64,000 nucleotides of DNA, from contig NZ_JNWK01000004.1 in assembly GCF_000716445.1 (NCBI RefSeq), forward strand, positions 62,001-126,000. Reading direction: 5' to 3'. The notes beneath the pieces are model-generated. The model searched no databases and was not told the DNA's origin. It worked only from the letters and a program-made list of their open reading frames with translations. The translations under genes were made by a program, and so were the position numbers. This document shows positions 33,936-47,760 of the stretch, piece by piece; the first letter of the stretch is position 1, and every line of letters starts with the position of its first letter. This DNA comes from Streptomyces wedmorensis (lineage in GTDB: Bacteria; Actinomycetota; Actinomycetes; Streptomycetales; Streptomycetaceae).

Positions 33936-35066
33936 GTGAAGATCCGGGTGGAGCGCGACGTACTTGCCGAGGCGGTGGCCTGGGTGGCCCGCAGCCTCCC
34001 CGCCCGTCCGCCGGCTCCCGTCCTCGCGGGCCTTCTGCTGAAGGCCGAGGACGGCGCGCTGAGCTTCTCGAGCTTCGACTACGAGGTCTCGGCCCGGGTC
34101 TCCGTCGAGGCGGAGGTCGAGGAGGACGGCACCGTCCTCGTCTCCGGCCGACTGCTCGCCGACATCTGCCGCGCCCTCCCCAACCGTCCGGTGGAGATCT
34201 CCACAGACGGTGTACGGGCGACCGTCGTCTGCGGCTCCTCCCGCTTCACCCTCCACACCCTGCCTGTGGAGGAGTACCCGGCGCTCCCGGAGATGCCCAC
34301 CGCGACCGGCACCGTCCCCGGTGAGGTCTTCGCCTCCGCCGCCGCCCAGGTGGCCATCGCCGCCGGCCGTGACGACACGCTGCCCGTCCTCACCGGTGTC
34401 CGCATCGAGATCGAGGGCGACACGGTCACTCTGGCCTCCACCGACCGCTACCGCTTCGCGGTCCGCGAGTTCCTGTGGAAGCCGGAGTCCCCGGACGCCT
34501 CCGCGGTCGCCCTGGTGCCCGCGAAGACCCTCCTGGACACCGCCAAGGCGCTCACCAGCGGCGACACCGTCACCCTGGCGCTCTCCGGCTCCGGCAAGGG
34601 CGAGGGCCTCATCGGCTTCGAGGGCGCGGGCCGCCGCACCACCACCCGTCTGCTCGAAGGCGACCTGCCGAAGTACCGGACGCTCTTCCCCACCGAGTTC
34701 AACTCGGTCGCGGTGATCGAGACCGCCCCCTTCGTCGAGGCCGTCAAGCGTGTGGCCCTGGTGGCCGAGCGCAACACCCCGGTCCGGCTGAGCTTCGAGC
34801 AGGGCGTCCTGATCCTGGAGGCCGGCTCCAGCGACGACGCACAGGCTGTGGAGCGTGTGGACGCGCAGCTGGAGGGCGACGACATCTCGATCGCCTTCAA
34901 CCCGACCTTCCTGCTCGACGGCCTGAGCGCCATCGATTCCCCGGTCGCCCAGCTCTCCTTCACGACCTCCACGAAGCCGGCCCTGCTGAGCGGCAAGCCC
35001 GCGCTCGACGCCGAGGCGGACGAGGCCTACAAGTACCTGATCATGCCGGTTCGTCTGTCCGGTTGA
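33936..35066 (+). CDS. dnaN: DNA polymerase III sliding clamp (beta subunit)
   Basis: A 376-residue three-domain clamp beginning MKIRVERDVLAEAVAWVARS. It contains SRFTLHTLPVEEYPALPEMP, ASTDRYRFAVREF and the C-terminal tail PALLSGKPALD...YLIMPVRLSG. It forms the ring that tethers Pol III and binds partners through its hydrophobic cleft. The GTG at 33936 follows AGGAGGCGGTTCCG. It is the first gene after oriC on the right. Confidence 0.98.
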   Translation: MKIRVERDVLAEAVAWVARSLPARPPAPVLAGLLLKAEDGALSFSSFDYEVSARVSVEAEVEEDGTVLVSGRLLADICRALPNRPVEISTDGVRATVVCGSSRFTLHTLPVEEYPALPEMPTATGTVPGEVFASAAAQVAIAAGRDDTLPVLTGVRIEIEGDTVTLASTDRYRFAVREFLWKPESPDASAVALVPAKTLLDTAKALTSGDTVTLALSGSGKGEGLIGFEGAGRRTTTRLLEGDLPKYRTLFPTEFNSVAVIETAPFVEAVKRVALVAERNTPVRLSFEQGVLILEAGSSDDAQAVERVDAQLEGDDISIAFNPTFLLDGLSAIDSPVAQLSFTTSTKPALLSGKPALDAEADEAYKYLIMPVRLSG

Positions 35067-35176
35067 TGCCGGTTCTTCGGGGCATCGCCTGAGCGGCTGA
35101 CCCCACAGGTGTGCACGCGGGTCCGGGCGTAGGCTCGGACCCGGGTAAACCGCACACGACGCTTAAGGAATCTCTG

Positions 35177-36055
35177 ATGGAGCTCGGTCTCGTCGGTCTC
35201 GGCAAGATGGGCGGCAACATGCGCGAGCGCATCCGCCGCGCAGGCCACACCGTCATCGGATACGACCGCAACCCGGACCTCGCCGATGTCCACAGCCTCG
35301 AAGAGCTTGTGGGCAAGCTCAAGGGTCCGCGCGTCGTGTGGGTCATGGTCCCGGCGGGTGCCGCGACCCAGTCCACCATCGACGAGCTGGCCGACCTGCT
35401 CTCCCCCGGCGACATCGTCGTGGACGGCGGGAACTCGCGCTGGACGGACGACGAGAAGCACGCGGAGGAGCTCGCCGCCAAGGGCATCGGGTTCGTCGAC
35501 TGCGGCGTCTCCGGTGGCGTCTGGGGCCTGGAGAACGGCTACGCGCTGATGTACGGCGGCTCCGCCGAGGACGTGGCGCGGGTCCAGCCGATCTTCGACG
35601 CCCTCAAGCCCGAGGGCGAGTTCGGCTCGGTCCACGCGGGCAAGGTCGGCGCCGGCCACTTCGCGAAGATGGTCCACAACGGCATCGAGTACGCGATGAT
35701 GCAGGCCTACGCCGAGGGCTGGGAGCTCCTGGAGAAGGTCGACTCCGTCACCGACGTGCGCGAGGTCTTCCGCTCCTGGCAGGAGGGCACGGTCATCCGT
35801 TCCTGGCTGCTGGACCTCGCGGTGAACGCGCTGGACGAGGACGAGCACCTGGACAAGCTGCGCGGCTACGCGTCGGACTCCGGCGAGGGCCGGTGGACGG
35901 TCGAGGCCGCCATCGACAACGCCGTCCCGCTGCCGGCGATCACCGCGTCGCTGTTCGCGCGGTTCGCGTCCCGTCAGGACGACTCCCCGCAGATGAAGAT
36001 GATCGCCGCGCTGCGCAACCAGTTCGGTGGCCACGCGGTCGAGACGAAGAAGTAA
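35177..36055 (+). CDS. gnd: 6-phosphogluconate dehydrogenase, short (GndA/YqeC) form
   Basis: A 292-residue decarboxylating dehydrogenase of the short form. It has the Rossmann motif [20 protein letters not shown], the [13 protein letters not shown] segment, the substrate motif [39 protein letters not shown] and [14 protein letters not shown]. It oxidises 6-phosphogluconate to ribulose 5-phosphate, and related short enzymes prefer NAD. The ATG at 35177 follows TAAGGAATCTCTG. Its place between dnaN and recF is characteristic of streptomycetes and not a replication function. Confidence 0.94.
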   Translation: MELGLVGLGKMGGNMRERIRRAGHTVIGYDRNPDLADVHSLEELVGKLKGPRVVWVMVPAGAATQSTIDELADLLSPGDIVVDGGNSRWTDDEKHAEELAAKGIGFVDCGVSGGVWGLENGYALMYGGSAEDVARVQPIFDALKPEGEFGSVHAGKVGAGHFAKMVHNGIEYAMMQAYAEGWELLEKVDSVTDVREVFRSWQEGTVIRSWLLDLAVNALDEDEHLDKLRGYASDSGEGRWTVEAAIDNAVPLPAITASLFARFASRQDDSPQMKMIAALRNQFGGHAVETKK

Positions 36056-36061
36056 TCCACA

Positions 36062-36087
36062 GGCTGTGCACCCCGCGGTGCACAGCC
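36062..36087 (+). terminator. perfect hairpin between gnd and recF
   Basis: 11-bp arms GGCTGTGCACC (36062-36072) and complement (36077-36087) around CCGC, just after the gnd stop. There is no T tract. It may terminate gnd transcripts or act in the recF leader. Confidence 0.65.
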
Positions 36088-36114
36088 GCCGGGGGAAGAA
36101 GGTCGGCGCCCACC

Positions 36115-37236
36115 ATGCACGTCACGCATCTCTCGCTGGCCGACTTCCGCTCGTACGCCCGGGTCGAGGTTCCGCTCGACCCGGGCGTCACCGCTTTCGT
36201 GGGCGCCAACGGCCAGGGCAAGACCAACCTGGTGGAGGCCGTCGGCTATCTGGCCACCCTCGGCAGCCATCGCGTCGCGTCCGACGCCCCGCTCGTCCGG
36301 ATGGGGGCGGAGCGCGCGGTCATCCGGGCCGCCGTCACCCAGGGCGAGCGCTCCCAGCTGATCGAGCTCGAACTCAACCCCGGCCGGGCCAACCGCGCCA
36401 GGATCAACAGGTCCTCGCAGGTCAGACCCCGTGACGTGCTGGGCATCGTGCGGACCGTGCTCTTCGCACCCGAGGACCTCGCCCTGATCAAGGGCGACCC
36501 CGGCGAGCGCCGGCGCTTCCTCGACGAGCTGATCACGGCGCGCACGCCGCGGATGGCGGGCGTGCGCTCCGACTACGAGCGCGTGCTCAAGCAGCGCAAC
36601 ACGCTCCTCAAGTCGGCCGCCATGGCCCGCCGGCACGGCGGCCGCGGCATGGACCTGTCCACCCTCGACGTCTGGGACCAGCACCTGGCCAGGGCGGGAG
36701 CCGAACTGCTCGCCCAGCGGCTCGACCTCATCGGCGTGCTCCAGCCGCTCGCCGACAAGGCGTACGAGCAGCTCGCGCCGGGCGGCGGACCGATTCTGCT
36801 GGAGTACCGGCCGTCCGCGCCGGGCACCGGACGCACCCGCGAGGAGCTGTACGAGCAGCTGATCGCCGCCCTCGCCGAGGTCCGCAAGCAGGAGATCGAG
36901 CGGGGTGTCACGCTCGTCGGACCGCACCGCGACGAACTGCTGCTCAAGCTCGGCGACCTGCCCGCGAAGGGGTACGCGAGCCACGGCGAGTCCTGGTCGT
37001 ACGCGCTCGCGCTGCGGCTGGCCTCCTACGACCTCCTCCGGTCCGAGGGCAACGAACCGGTCCTCGTCCTCGACGACGTCTTCGCCGAACTCGACGCGCG
37101 GCGCCGCGAACGGCTCGCGGAGCTGGTCGCGCACGGCGAGCAGGTCCTCGTGACGGCCGCGGTGGACGACGACGTGCCCGGAGTCCTCGCGGGCACGCGC
37201 TACGGGGTGGCCGGCGGGACGGTGGAACGCGCATGA
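36115..37236 (+). CDS. recF: DNA replication/repair protein RecF
   Basis: A 373-residue SMC-like ATPase with Walker [16 protein letters not shown] (about 30-37), the RecF motif [20 protein letters not shown], the ABC signature region [19 protein letters not shown] and Walker [13 protein letters not shown]. It loads RecA through RecFOR at gaps and stalled forks. The ATG at 36115 follows GGGGGAAGAAGG. Its stop overlaps the next gene by 4 bp. Confidence 0.97.
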   Translation: MHVTHLSLADFRSYARVEVPLDPGVTAFVGANGQGKTNLVEAVGYLATLGSHRVASDAPLVRMGAERAVIRAAVTQGERSQLIELELNPGRANRARINRSSQVRPRDVLGIVRTVLFAPEDLALIKGDPGERRRFLDELITARTPRMAGVRSDYERVLKQRNTLLKSAAMARRHGGRGMDLSTLDVWDQHLARAGAELLAQRLDLIGVLQPLADKAYEQLAPGGGPILLEYRPSAPGTGRTREELYEQLIAALAEVRKQEIERGVTLVGPHRDELLLKLGDLPAKGYASHGESWSYALALRLASYDLLRSEGNEPVLVLDDVFAELDARRRERLAELVAHGEQVLVTAAVDDDVPGVLAGTRYGVAGGTVERA

Positions 37237-37805
37237 GTGAACAGCCTGTGGACAGCCCGGCCGCATCCGCGCAGGCCGCGGGGGCGCCGAAGGTTCCCGA
37301 GCACTCCGGCGTCGACCTCGCGCGGGTCGCGTTGCGCGCCGCCAAGGAGCAGGCGAAGGCGCGGGGCGCGGCCGCCCAGCAGAAGAAGCAGGCCCGGCGC
37401 GGGGGCGGACTGCGCTCCGGCGCGCGGGCCGACGGGCGTGACCCGATGGCACTCGGCGCGGCCATCAACCGGCTGATCACCGAGCGCGGCTGGGAGACGC
37501 CCGCGGCGGTCGGCGGGGTCATGGGGCGCTGGCCGCAGATCGTCGGCGAGGACCTGGCGAAGCACTGCGTACCGCTGAAGTTCGACGACGAGCCGGACGC
37601 GCGGGTGCTGACCGTGCAGTGCGACTCGACGGCGTGGGCGACGCAGCTGCGGCTGCTGGCGCCGACGCTGGTGGCGCGGCTGAACGAGGACCTGGGGCAC
37701 GGGACCGTGCGGATGATCAAGGTGCTCGGGCCGGGGGCGCCGCGGCGGGGGTACGGGCCGCTGAGGGCCCCTGGCAGCGTCGGGCCCGGAGACACGTACG
37801 GCTAG
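37233..37805 (+). CDS. dciA: DciA-like helicase-loading protein (DUF721)
   Basis: A 190-residue protein with a Gln/Ala/Lys/Arg-rich N-terminus of about 65 residues. A compact DUF721 domain follows ([55 protein letters not shown] and [19 protein letters not shown]). DUF721 includes DciA, the ancestral loader or operator of the DnaB helicase in bacteria lacking DnaC. The ATG overlaps the recF stop (ATGA), so the two are translationally coupled. No DnaC-like protein is seen in the window. Confidence 0.88.
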   Translation: MSEQPVDSPAASAQAAGAPKVPEHSGVDLARVALRAAKEQAKARGAAAQQKKQARRGGGLRSGARADGRDPMALGAAINRLITERGWETPAAVGGVMGRWPQIVGEDLAKHCVPLKFDDEPDARVLTVQCDSTAWATQLRLLAPTLVARLNEDLGHGTVRMIKVLGPGAPRRGYGPLRAPGSVGPGDTYG

Positions 37806-40313
<2,508 letters not shown>

Positions 40314-40354
40314 GTCGGTCTCAGCTGACCGTACGAAAGGACTGACGACCAGCA

Positions 40355-42970
<2,616 letters not shown>

Positions 42971-42974
42971 GAGC

Positions 42975-43658
42975 GTGAGTGGAGCCACGGGCGCCGGATC
43001 GGCGGCCGCCGGAGCTTCTGCTGGTGCTGGAGCGAACGGCGCCCGTGGCCTCGCCACGGACTCCCAGGGGGTTGCGGTGACGGACACTCGGGGGCAGCAG
43101 CCCTCGTCGTACGAGACGTACAACGGGCCGCTGCCCGGCGAGCGCGCGGGAGCGCAGCAGCAGGGCGGCCCGTACCACCCTCCGCAGGCGTACGGCGCTC
43201 CGGCGCCGGGCGGCCGGCCGGGTGATACGGCGGGCGGTCAGACCGGTGCCGTGCGCCGGCCGCGTACGGGGGCACGCACGACGCCCCGTACGCGGAAGGC
43301 GCGGCTGCGGGTGGCGAAGGCCGATCCGTGGTCGGTGATGAAGGTGAGCTTCCTGCTCTCCATCGCACTGGGCATCTGCACGATCGTGGCCGCGGCGGTG
43401 CTGTGGATGGTCATGGACGCCATGGGCGTCTTCTCGACGGTCGGCGGCACGATCAGCGAGGCCACGGGCTCGAACGAGTCCAACGGCTTCGATCTGCAGT
43501 CGTTCCTGTCGCTGCCGAGGGTGCTGATGTTCACCTCGGTGATCGCCGTGATCGACGTGGTCCTGATGACCGCCCTGGCGACGCTGGGCGCGTTCATCTA
43601 CAACCTGTCGGCGGGCTTCGTGGGCGGTGTCGAGCTCACGCTGGCCGAGGACGAGTAG
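42975..43658 (+). CDS. DUF3566 transmembrane protein
   Basis: A 227-residue protein with a Gly/Ala/Gln/Pro-rich disordered N-terminus of about 105 residues and a DUF3566 domain (ARLRVAKADPWSVMKVSFLL, LWMVMDAMGVFSTVGGTISE, LMTALATLGAFIYNLSAGFV). The domain has two transmembrane helices and a short loop between them. The GTG at 42975 is 4 bp after gyrA with GAGGAG upstream. It conserves the actinobacterial order gyrB-gyrA-DUF3566-tRNA-Ile. Function unknown; a link to the division septum or membrane is speculative. Confidence 0.85.
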   Translation: MSGATGAGSAAAGASAGAGANGARGLATDSQGVAVTDTRGQQPSSYETYNGPLPGERAGAQQQGGPYHPPQAYGAPAPGGRPGDTAGGQTGAVRRPRTGARTTPRTRKARLRVAKADPWSVMKVSFLLSIALGICTIVAAAVLWMVMDAMGVFSTVGGTISEATGSNESNGFDLQSFLSLPRVLMFTSVIAVIDVVLMTALATLGAFIYNLSAGFVGGVELTLAEDE

Positions 43659-43688
43659 CCCGCGGGGGGCCGTCCGGGAGTACGGATT

Positions 43689-43717
43689 TTGGGACTGGCC
43701 CCCACGTGCGCTAATGT
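43689..43717 (+). promoter_or_regulatory. candidate tRNA-Ile promoter
   Basis: TTGGGA (43689-43694), a 17-bp spacer and TAATGT (43712-43717), ending 40 bp before the mature tRNA. The spacing and hexamers fit a vegetative sigma promoter. Confidence 0.6.
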
Positions 43718-43757
43718 TCAGGAGTCAGCGCGCGGGACACACACCGCAAAGCGCGGC

Positions 43758-43831
43758 GGGGCTATAGCTCAGTTGGTTAGAGCGCATCCCTGATAAGGAT
43801 GAGGCCACAGGTTCAAATCCTGTTAGCCCCA
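43758..43831 (+). tRNA. tRNA-Ile (GAT anticodon)
   Basis: A 74-nt cloverleaf. The acceptor GGGGCTA pairs with TAGCCCC, the D arm is GCTC-AGTTGGTTA-GAGC, and the anticodon loop CTGATAA holds GAT at 43792-43794. The T arm contains GGTTCAAATCC and the discriminator is A. The 3' CCA is not encoded, so the cca product is needed. The position after gyrA-DUF3566 is conserved in actinobacteria. Confidence 0.97.
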
Positions 43832-43839
43832 CAGTGACG

Positions 43840-43878
43840 ATCGACCCGGACGGTTCCCCCGTCCGGGTCGATTTGTTT
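43840..43878 (+). terminator. tRNA-Ile terminator
   Basis: Perfect 14-bp arms (43840-43853 and 43859-43872) around TTCCC, followed by the T-rich TTGTTTGT. This is one of the clearest intrinsic terminators in the window. Confidence 0.92.
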
Positions 43879-43989
43879 GTCCGGGGCGGGTTGAAGGTTT
43901 GAAGCTCGTACAGGTCACCGATCGGTATCGGTCGATGTGTAGAGTGGGCGTCAGAAGTCTCCTACGTCAACGAAAGACGAGGTCGCGCG

Positions 43990-44124
43990 GTGAAGAAGCT
44001 TCTCCTGGTCGCACTGGCCGCCATCGGCGGGCTCCTCGTGTACCGCCAGATCCAGGCGGATCGCGCCGAGCAGGACCTGTGGACGGAGGCGACCGACTCC
44101 GTGCCCGCAGGTTCGGGTGTCTGA
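43990..44124 (+). CDS. DLW-39-type microprotein
   Basis: A 44-residue protein starting with GTG: a short hydrophobic N-terminus (MKKLLLVALAAIGGLLVYRQ), then QADRAEQDLWTEATDSVPAG and a SGV end. The DLW motif and length match a tiny conserved actinobacterial family (DLW-39). The N-terminal helix could be a membrane anchor or an uncleaved signal. A TAGAGT -10-like element lies at 43940-43945, and a strong hairpin follows at 44146-44178, so it is an independent transcription unit. Function unknown. Confidence 0.82.
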   Translation: MKKLLLVALAAIGGLLVYRQIQADRAEQDLWTEATDSVPAGSGV

Positions 44125-44145
44125 GACGAAGACCATCTGTGGGTG

Positions 44146-44178
44146 AAGCCCCGGCCGCGCGTGAGCGGGCCGGGGCTT
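44146..44178 (+). terminator. terminator after DLW microprotein gene
   Basis: 11-bp perfect arms AAGCCCCGGCC (44146-44156) and complement (44168-44178), followed by TGCTTTG, 22 bp after the microprotein stop. Confidence 0.87.
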
Positions 44179-44230
44179 TGCTTTGCCTGAGCAATGTGAT
44201 CGCTTGCTTGAGTGAAGAGAAGGAGTTCGT

Positions 44231-45535
44231 GTGAAGACGCAGGCCGGCATCGGCCGGAGGGCGGGGGCCCTGCTCACGGCGGTCGCCGCGGTGGGCACCG
44301 TGGCGGCGCTGCCCGGCCAGGCGCAGGCGGCCGAGGGGCCCGCCCTCCCGCCGTACACCTTCGACAGCACCGCCCAGCGCGTCCAGGGGGCCGCCTCGAG
44401 TTCGGACGCGCCGCAGCTGAAGGCCGGCGCGACCTACCGCGGCACCCTGAAGAAGGACGGCAAGGTCTACTACCGGGTCGATCTCGACGACAAGCGGAAC
44501 GCGTACGTGTCCGTGGTCGCCGTCCCGAAGGCCGGAGGCAAGGTCGACTACGGCGACGGCTTCCGGGTGAGCATGCAGGACGGCACCGGGACGGAGTGCG
44601 GCTACCAGCAGATCGGCTTCGCGTCGTCCGCCTACCCCCGCCCCCTCGCCGCGTACGCCCGCCGCATCATCGACGCGGACAGCTCCACCTGCCAGAAGGC
44701 CGGCGCGTTCTACGTGCTCGTCGAGCGGGAGCACAAGCCGACGTCCTCCCCGGACGACTGGGAGCTGGAAGTCCGGCACCTGACCGAGCCGCTGCTCAAG
44801 AAGGCCGGTCCGACCGAGCTCCCGGAGGCCTGGCCCTCCGGCACTCCCGCGCCCCCGACGGGCGGCCCCAAGCAGCGTCAGGGCGGCGCGGGCGTCCATG
44901 ACGCGGCCTCGCTGACGCAGGGCGAGTGGAGGTCGGACATCCGGCCCGGTCAGACGCTCTTCTACCGGGTGCCCGTCGACTGGGGGCAGCAGCTCTACGC
45001 CACCGCCGAGCTCGGCAGCAGCGCCGCCGCCGACGAGTACGTCAGCTACGCCCTCGTGCTCTCCCTGGAGAACCCGGCGCTCGGGCACGTCGACGAGAAC
45101 AGCGGAAGCTACAACGGGAAGCCCGCGACCGTCGCCCTCGGCCCGCAGCGGCCGGTGGCCCACGAGAACCGCACCGCGTACGACGAGGCCACGAGCGGCA
45201 TGCGCTTCGCCGGCTGGTACTACCTGTCGGCCACGCTCAACCCGGAGATCGCCAAGGCGTACGGGGACAAGCCGGTCCCGCTGACGCTGCGGGTCAACCT
45301 CATGGGCGCCGCCAAGACCGGTCCCGGGTACGACGGCGACCCCGGCCCGTTCGCGGTGACCGCCGGGGACCGGGACGCGGCCGCGAGCGGGGCGAGCGGC
45401 GCGCAGGCCGCGGAGCGGGCCGAGCGGAGCGACTCCATGCAGATCCTCGCGGCCGCCGGGATCGGCAGCGGCACCGTGCTGCTGCTCGGGCTCGGCGCCT
45501 GGACGCTGCTGGCCCGGAGGCGAGCGGCGGCATAA
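44231..45535 (+). CDS. Secreted, C-terminally membrane-anchored protein, unknown
   Basis: A 434-residue protein. An N-terminal signal peptide (RRAGALLTAVAAVGTVAALP, cleavage near AQA-AEG) precedes two similar beta-rich extracytoplasmic parts: KAGATYRGTLKKDGKVYYRV and, about 190 residues later, RPGQTLFYRVPVDWGQQLYA. A C-terminal helix (QILAAAGIGSGTVLLLGLGA) and an RRR stop-transfer end the protein, so the topology is type I. The two parts resemble pre-peptidase C-terminal-like sandwich modules, which is only an impression. The GTG at 44231 has AAGGAG upstream. It is convergent with the kinase gene and separated from it by a repeat. Confidence 0.82.
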   Translation: MKTQAGIGRRAGALLTAVAAVGTVAALPGQAQAAEGPALPPYTFDSTAQRVQGAASSSDAPQLKAGATYRGTLKKDGKVYYRVDLDDKRNAYVSVVAVPKAGGKVDYGDGFRVSMQDGTGTECGYQQIGFASSAYPRPLAAYARRIIDADSSTCQKAGAFYVLVEREHKPTSSPDDWELEVRHLTEPLLKKAGPTELPEAWPSGTPAPPTGGPKQRQGGAGVHDAASLTQGEWRSDIRPGQTLFYRVPVDWGQQLYATAELGSSAAADEYVSYALVLSLENPALGHVDENSGSYNGKPATVALGPQRPVAHENRTAYDEATSGMRFAGWYYLSATLNPEIAKAYGDKPVPLTLRVNLMGAAKTGPGYDGDPGPFAVTAGDRDAAASGASGAQAAERAERSDSMQILAAAGIGSGTVLLLGLGAWTLLARRRAAA

Positions 45536-45558
45536 GGAGGCCGCTGGAGCGGCTCGGG

Positions 45559-45660
45559 ACGGCTCGGAGCGGCCTCGGGACGGCTCAGCGACCTGTGGGG
45601 ACGGCTCGGGGCGGCCCTCGGGACGGCTCAGCGACCTGGGGACGGCTCGGAGCGGCCTCA
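45559..45660. repeat. 41/42-bp tandem repeat
   Basis: About 2.5 copies: 45559-45600 (42 bp), 45601-45641 (41 bp) and a partial copy at 45642-45660. Each copy starts ACGGCTCGG and contains GGGACGGCTCAGCGACCTG. It fills the gap between two convergent genes and overlaps the last codon of the kinase gene. Confidence 0.88.
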
Positions 45661-47019
45661 GGTCTGGGTGAGGGCCCAGAAGCCGACAGCGAGGCAGACG
45701 AGCGCGAGCAGGAGTACCGGGACCGTCACCTTCGGGGGCGGTCCCGGTCGGCGTACCGGGGCGGGGGCCGCGGGGGCGGCCTGGAGACCGGGAACCTGAT
45801 CGGGTCGAGCGGTGTATGGATGAGTAGGGGCTTGTCCGTACGGCGCCGCCGACGTGGGCGCCTGGTCGAGGGAGGGGGCCGGATGCGGGACCGGCGGGGG
45901 CAGGTGGAAGCTGCCCGTCTCGGATGCCACCGGCACCGGCACCGGCTGGGGCTGGAACCCGGGATGTGGCCGGGGCTGCTGGTGGGGCTGTGCCTGCGGC
46001 TGTGCGGGCTGCTGCTGGGTCGGTACGGGGCCGGTGCCGGGCGCGGGCACGGGAGGGGACACGGAGGGAGCGGCCGGCGACGACGGCACGGCGTCGGCGG
46101 AGAAGGTCCGGTCGGCGGGGGCTTCCGGTGCGGCGGGGCCCGTCGGGCCCAGGGGACCGAAGCCGGCGGGCAGCGGGCCCAGCTGGTCGCGGATCTCGAT
46201 CGGCTGCTCGCCGGGGAGCGGTTCGGGCAGCATCTCGACGGCCGCGCTCAACGCCTTGCGCGCGCCCGTGGCCGTCCGGAACCGGGCCTGCGGGTCGGGC
46301 TGGAGCAGCCCGGCCAGCACCTGCCACAGGGGCTCCGGGATGCCTTCCGGGGCGCCCGGAGTGCCGTGCGCGACGAAGCGTTCGACCAGGACCTGGGAGT
46401 CCGGCCTGCGGCCCTGGAGCAGATAGAGCGCGACCAGGCCGACGGCGAAGAGGTCGGCCGTGAAATCGGGCTCCGCGCCCATGAGTTGTTCGGGCGCGAA
46501 ATAACCGGGCGTTCCCACCACGTAGTTGGTCTCGGTGAGCCGGGGCTCGCCCTTCCGCATGGAGATGCCGAAGTCGGACAGCCGCAGGTGAGGCCGCCCG
46601 GTCCCGGTGACCTCCATGAGGATGTTGGCCGGCTTGATGTCCCGGTGGACGACGCCTTCGGCGTGCACCGTGGCCAGCCCCGAGAGCAGTTGGTCGAGGA
46701 GGGTGCAGACGAAGCGGGGCGGCAGCGCGCCGTAGTCGCCGATGACGTGTGCCAGGGAGCCGCCGGCCACCAGGTCCATGGTGAACAGGACCTTGTCGTC
46801 GTCGGCCGCCCAGCTGGCCGGGGCGAGGACGTGCGGGTGGTCGATCCGCAGCGCCTGCTCGCGGACGAAGCGCAGCAGCGTGTGCGCGTCGCTCTGGAGG
46901 AGCACCTTGGCCGCCACGTAACGGCGGCGCCGGTGGTCCCAGGCCCGCCACACCGCGCCCGCCCCACCGCGTCCGATCGGGTCGATCAGCTCGTACCGAC
47001 CAGCGAAGACCTCACCCAT
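45658..47019 (-). CDS. Tail-anchored Ser/Thr protein kinase
   Basis: A 453-residue Hanks-type kinase. It has the glycine loop IGRGGAGAVWRAW, the VAAKVLL lysine, the catalytic loop VVHRDIKPANILM, DFG (LSDFGISMRKG) and GTPGYFAPEQL. All essential residues are present, so it should be active. A Pro/Gln-rich linker of about 150 residues leads to a single C-terminal helix (TVPVLLLALVCLAVGFWALT) ending in QT, so there is no sensor domain outside the cell. The start is ATG at 47019. It lies 63 bp downstream of the XRE gene, a possible pair. Its substrate is unknown. Confidence 0.92.
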   Translation of the reverse strand: MGEVFAGRYELIDPIGRGGAGAVWRAWDHRRRRYVAAKVLLQSDAHTLLRFVREQALRIDHPHVLAPASWAADDDKVLFTMDLVAGGSLAHVIGDYGALPPRFVCTLLDQLLSGLATVHAEGVVHRDIKPANILMEVTGTGRPHLRLSDFGISMRKGEPRLTETNYVVGTPGYFAPEQLMGAEPDFTADLFAVGLVALYLLQGRRPDSQVLVERFVAHGTPGAPEGIPEPLWQVLAGLLQPDPQARFRTATGARKALSAAVEMLPEPLPGEQPIEIRDQLGPLPAGFGPLGPTGPAAPEAPADRTFSADAVPSSPAAPSVSPPVPAPGTGPVPTQQQPAQPQAQPHQQPRPHPGFQPQPVPVPVASETGSFHLPPPVPHPAPSLDQAPTSAAPYGQAPTHPYTARPDQVPGLQAAPAAPAPVRRPGPPPKVTVPVLLLALVCLAVGFWALTQT

Positions 47020-47082
47020 CGCGCTGTGTCCGCTCCCCGTGCGTCGTCTCTTGGTGGTGCGGGCCCGGTTGCCGGGCCCGCG

Positions 47083-47631
47083 TCAGTTCTGGTGCGACTC
47101 GTAGTGGGCGACCGCGTCGGCGGTGCGCCCGGCGCCGTACACCCGGAGGAACTCTGCCAGTTCCGGATGGGCGGGGGCGAGGGAGTCGGCCGCGTCGATG
47201 ATGTCGCCGGCGGCGGCCACGGAGCGCAGCAGCGACTGGATCTCACGGACCACGCGGCGCACGGTCGGAGCGCCCGAACCGGGTGCCGTCGGACCCGTGC
47301 TGGTGAGAACGGAACCGCCCTGGGACTTCTTGACCTCGTCCATCCGGTCGGTGGCCTCGGCGGCGCTGACGCTGCCGTCGGCGACCTGGACGGCGAGCTC
47401 CTGGAGGGCCTGGACACGCTGGACGACCGCAGGGTTGCCGATCTTGGCCCGCTGGCCGCTCATCAGCTGGGACAGCATGGGCGCGGAGAGCCCGAGCACG
47501 GCCGCGAGCCTGGCCTGGTTGAGCCCGAGATCGTCGATCAGCCGACGGAAGAGCGCCCCCAACGGCTCCCCGTACCAACTGCGCTGAAGCTCTCTGGCTC
47601 TTGCCGTGGCTTCCTGCTGCGCTGTGTCCAT
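47083..47631 (-). CDS. XRE-family DNA-binding protein
   Basis: A 182-residue protein with a helix-turn-helix (LGALFRRLIDDLGLNQARLA, then AVLGLSAPMLSQLMSGQRAK) in residues 25-70 and a helical C-terminus (VRRVVREIQSLLRSVAAAGD). The ATG at 47631 is chosen because GGGGAGAAG lies just upstream; the in-frame ATG at 47679 lacks similarity. It is upstream of the kinase gene on the same strand. Target and signal are unknown. Confidence 0.85.
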   Translation of the reverse strand: MDTAQQEATARARELQRSWYGEPLGALFRRLIDDLGLNQARLAAVLGLSAPMLSQLMSGQRAKIGNPAVVQRVQALQELAVQVADGSVSAAEATDRMDEVKKSQGGSVLTSTGPTAPGSGAPTVRRVVREIQSLLRSVAAAGDIIDAADSLAPAHPELAEFLRVYGAGRTADAVAHYESHQN

Positions 47632-47760
47632 CACTTCTCCCCATCCCTGCGGTTCGCCACTGCGAACCTCGGTCAGCATCTTACGGAGAGTGGTCGCCGA
47701 CCGGGAGTCCCAATCCTTTTGCCGGGCATGGGGGGTGACCGGGTACGCTGTCCTCGTTCC

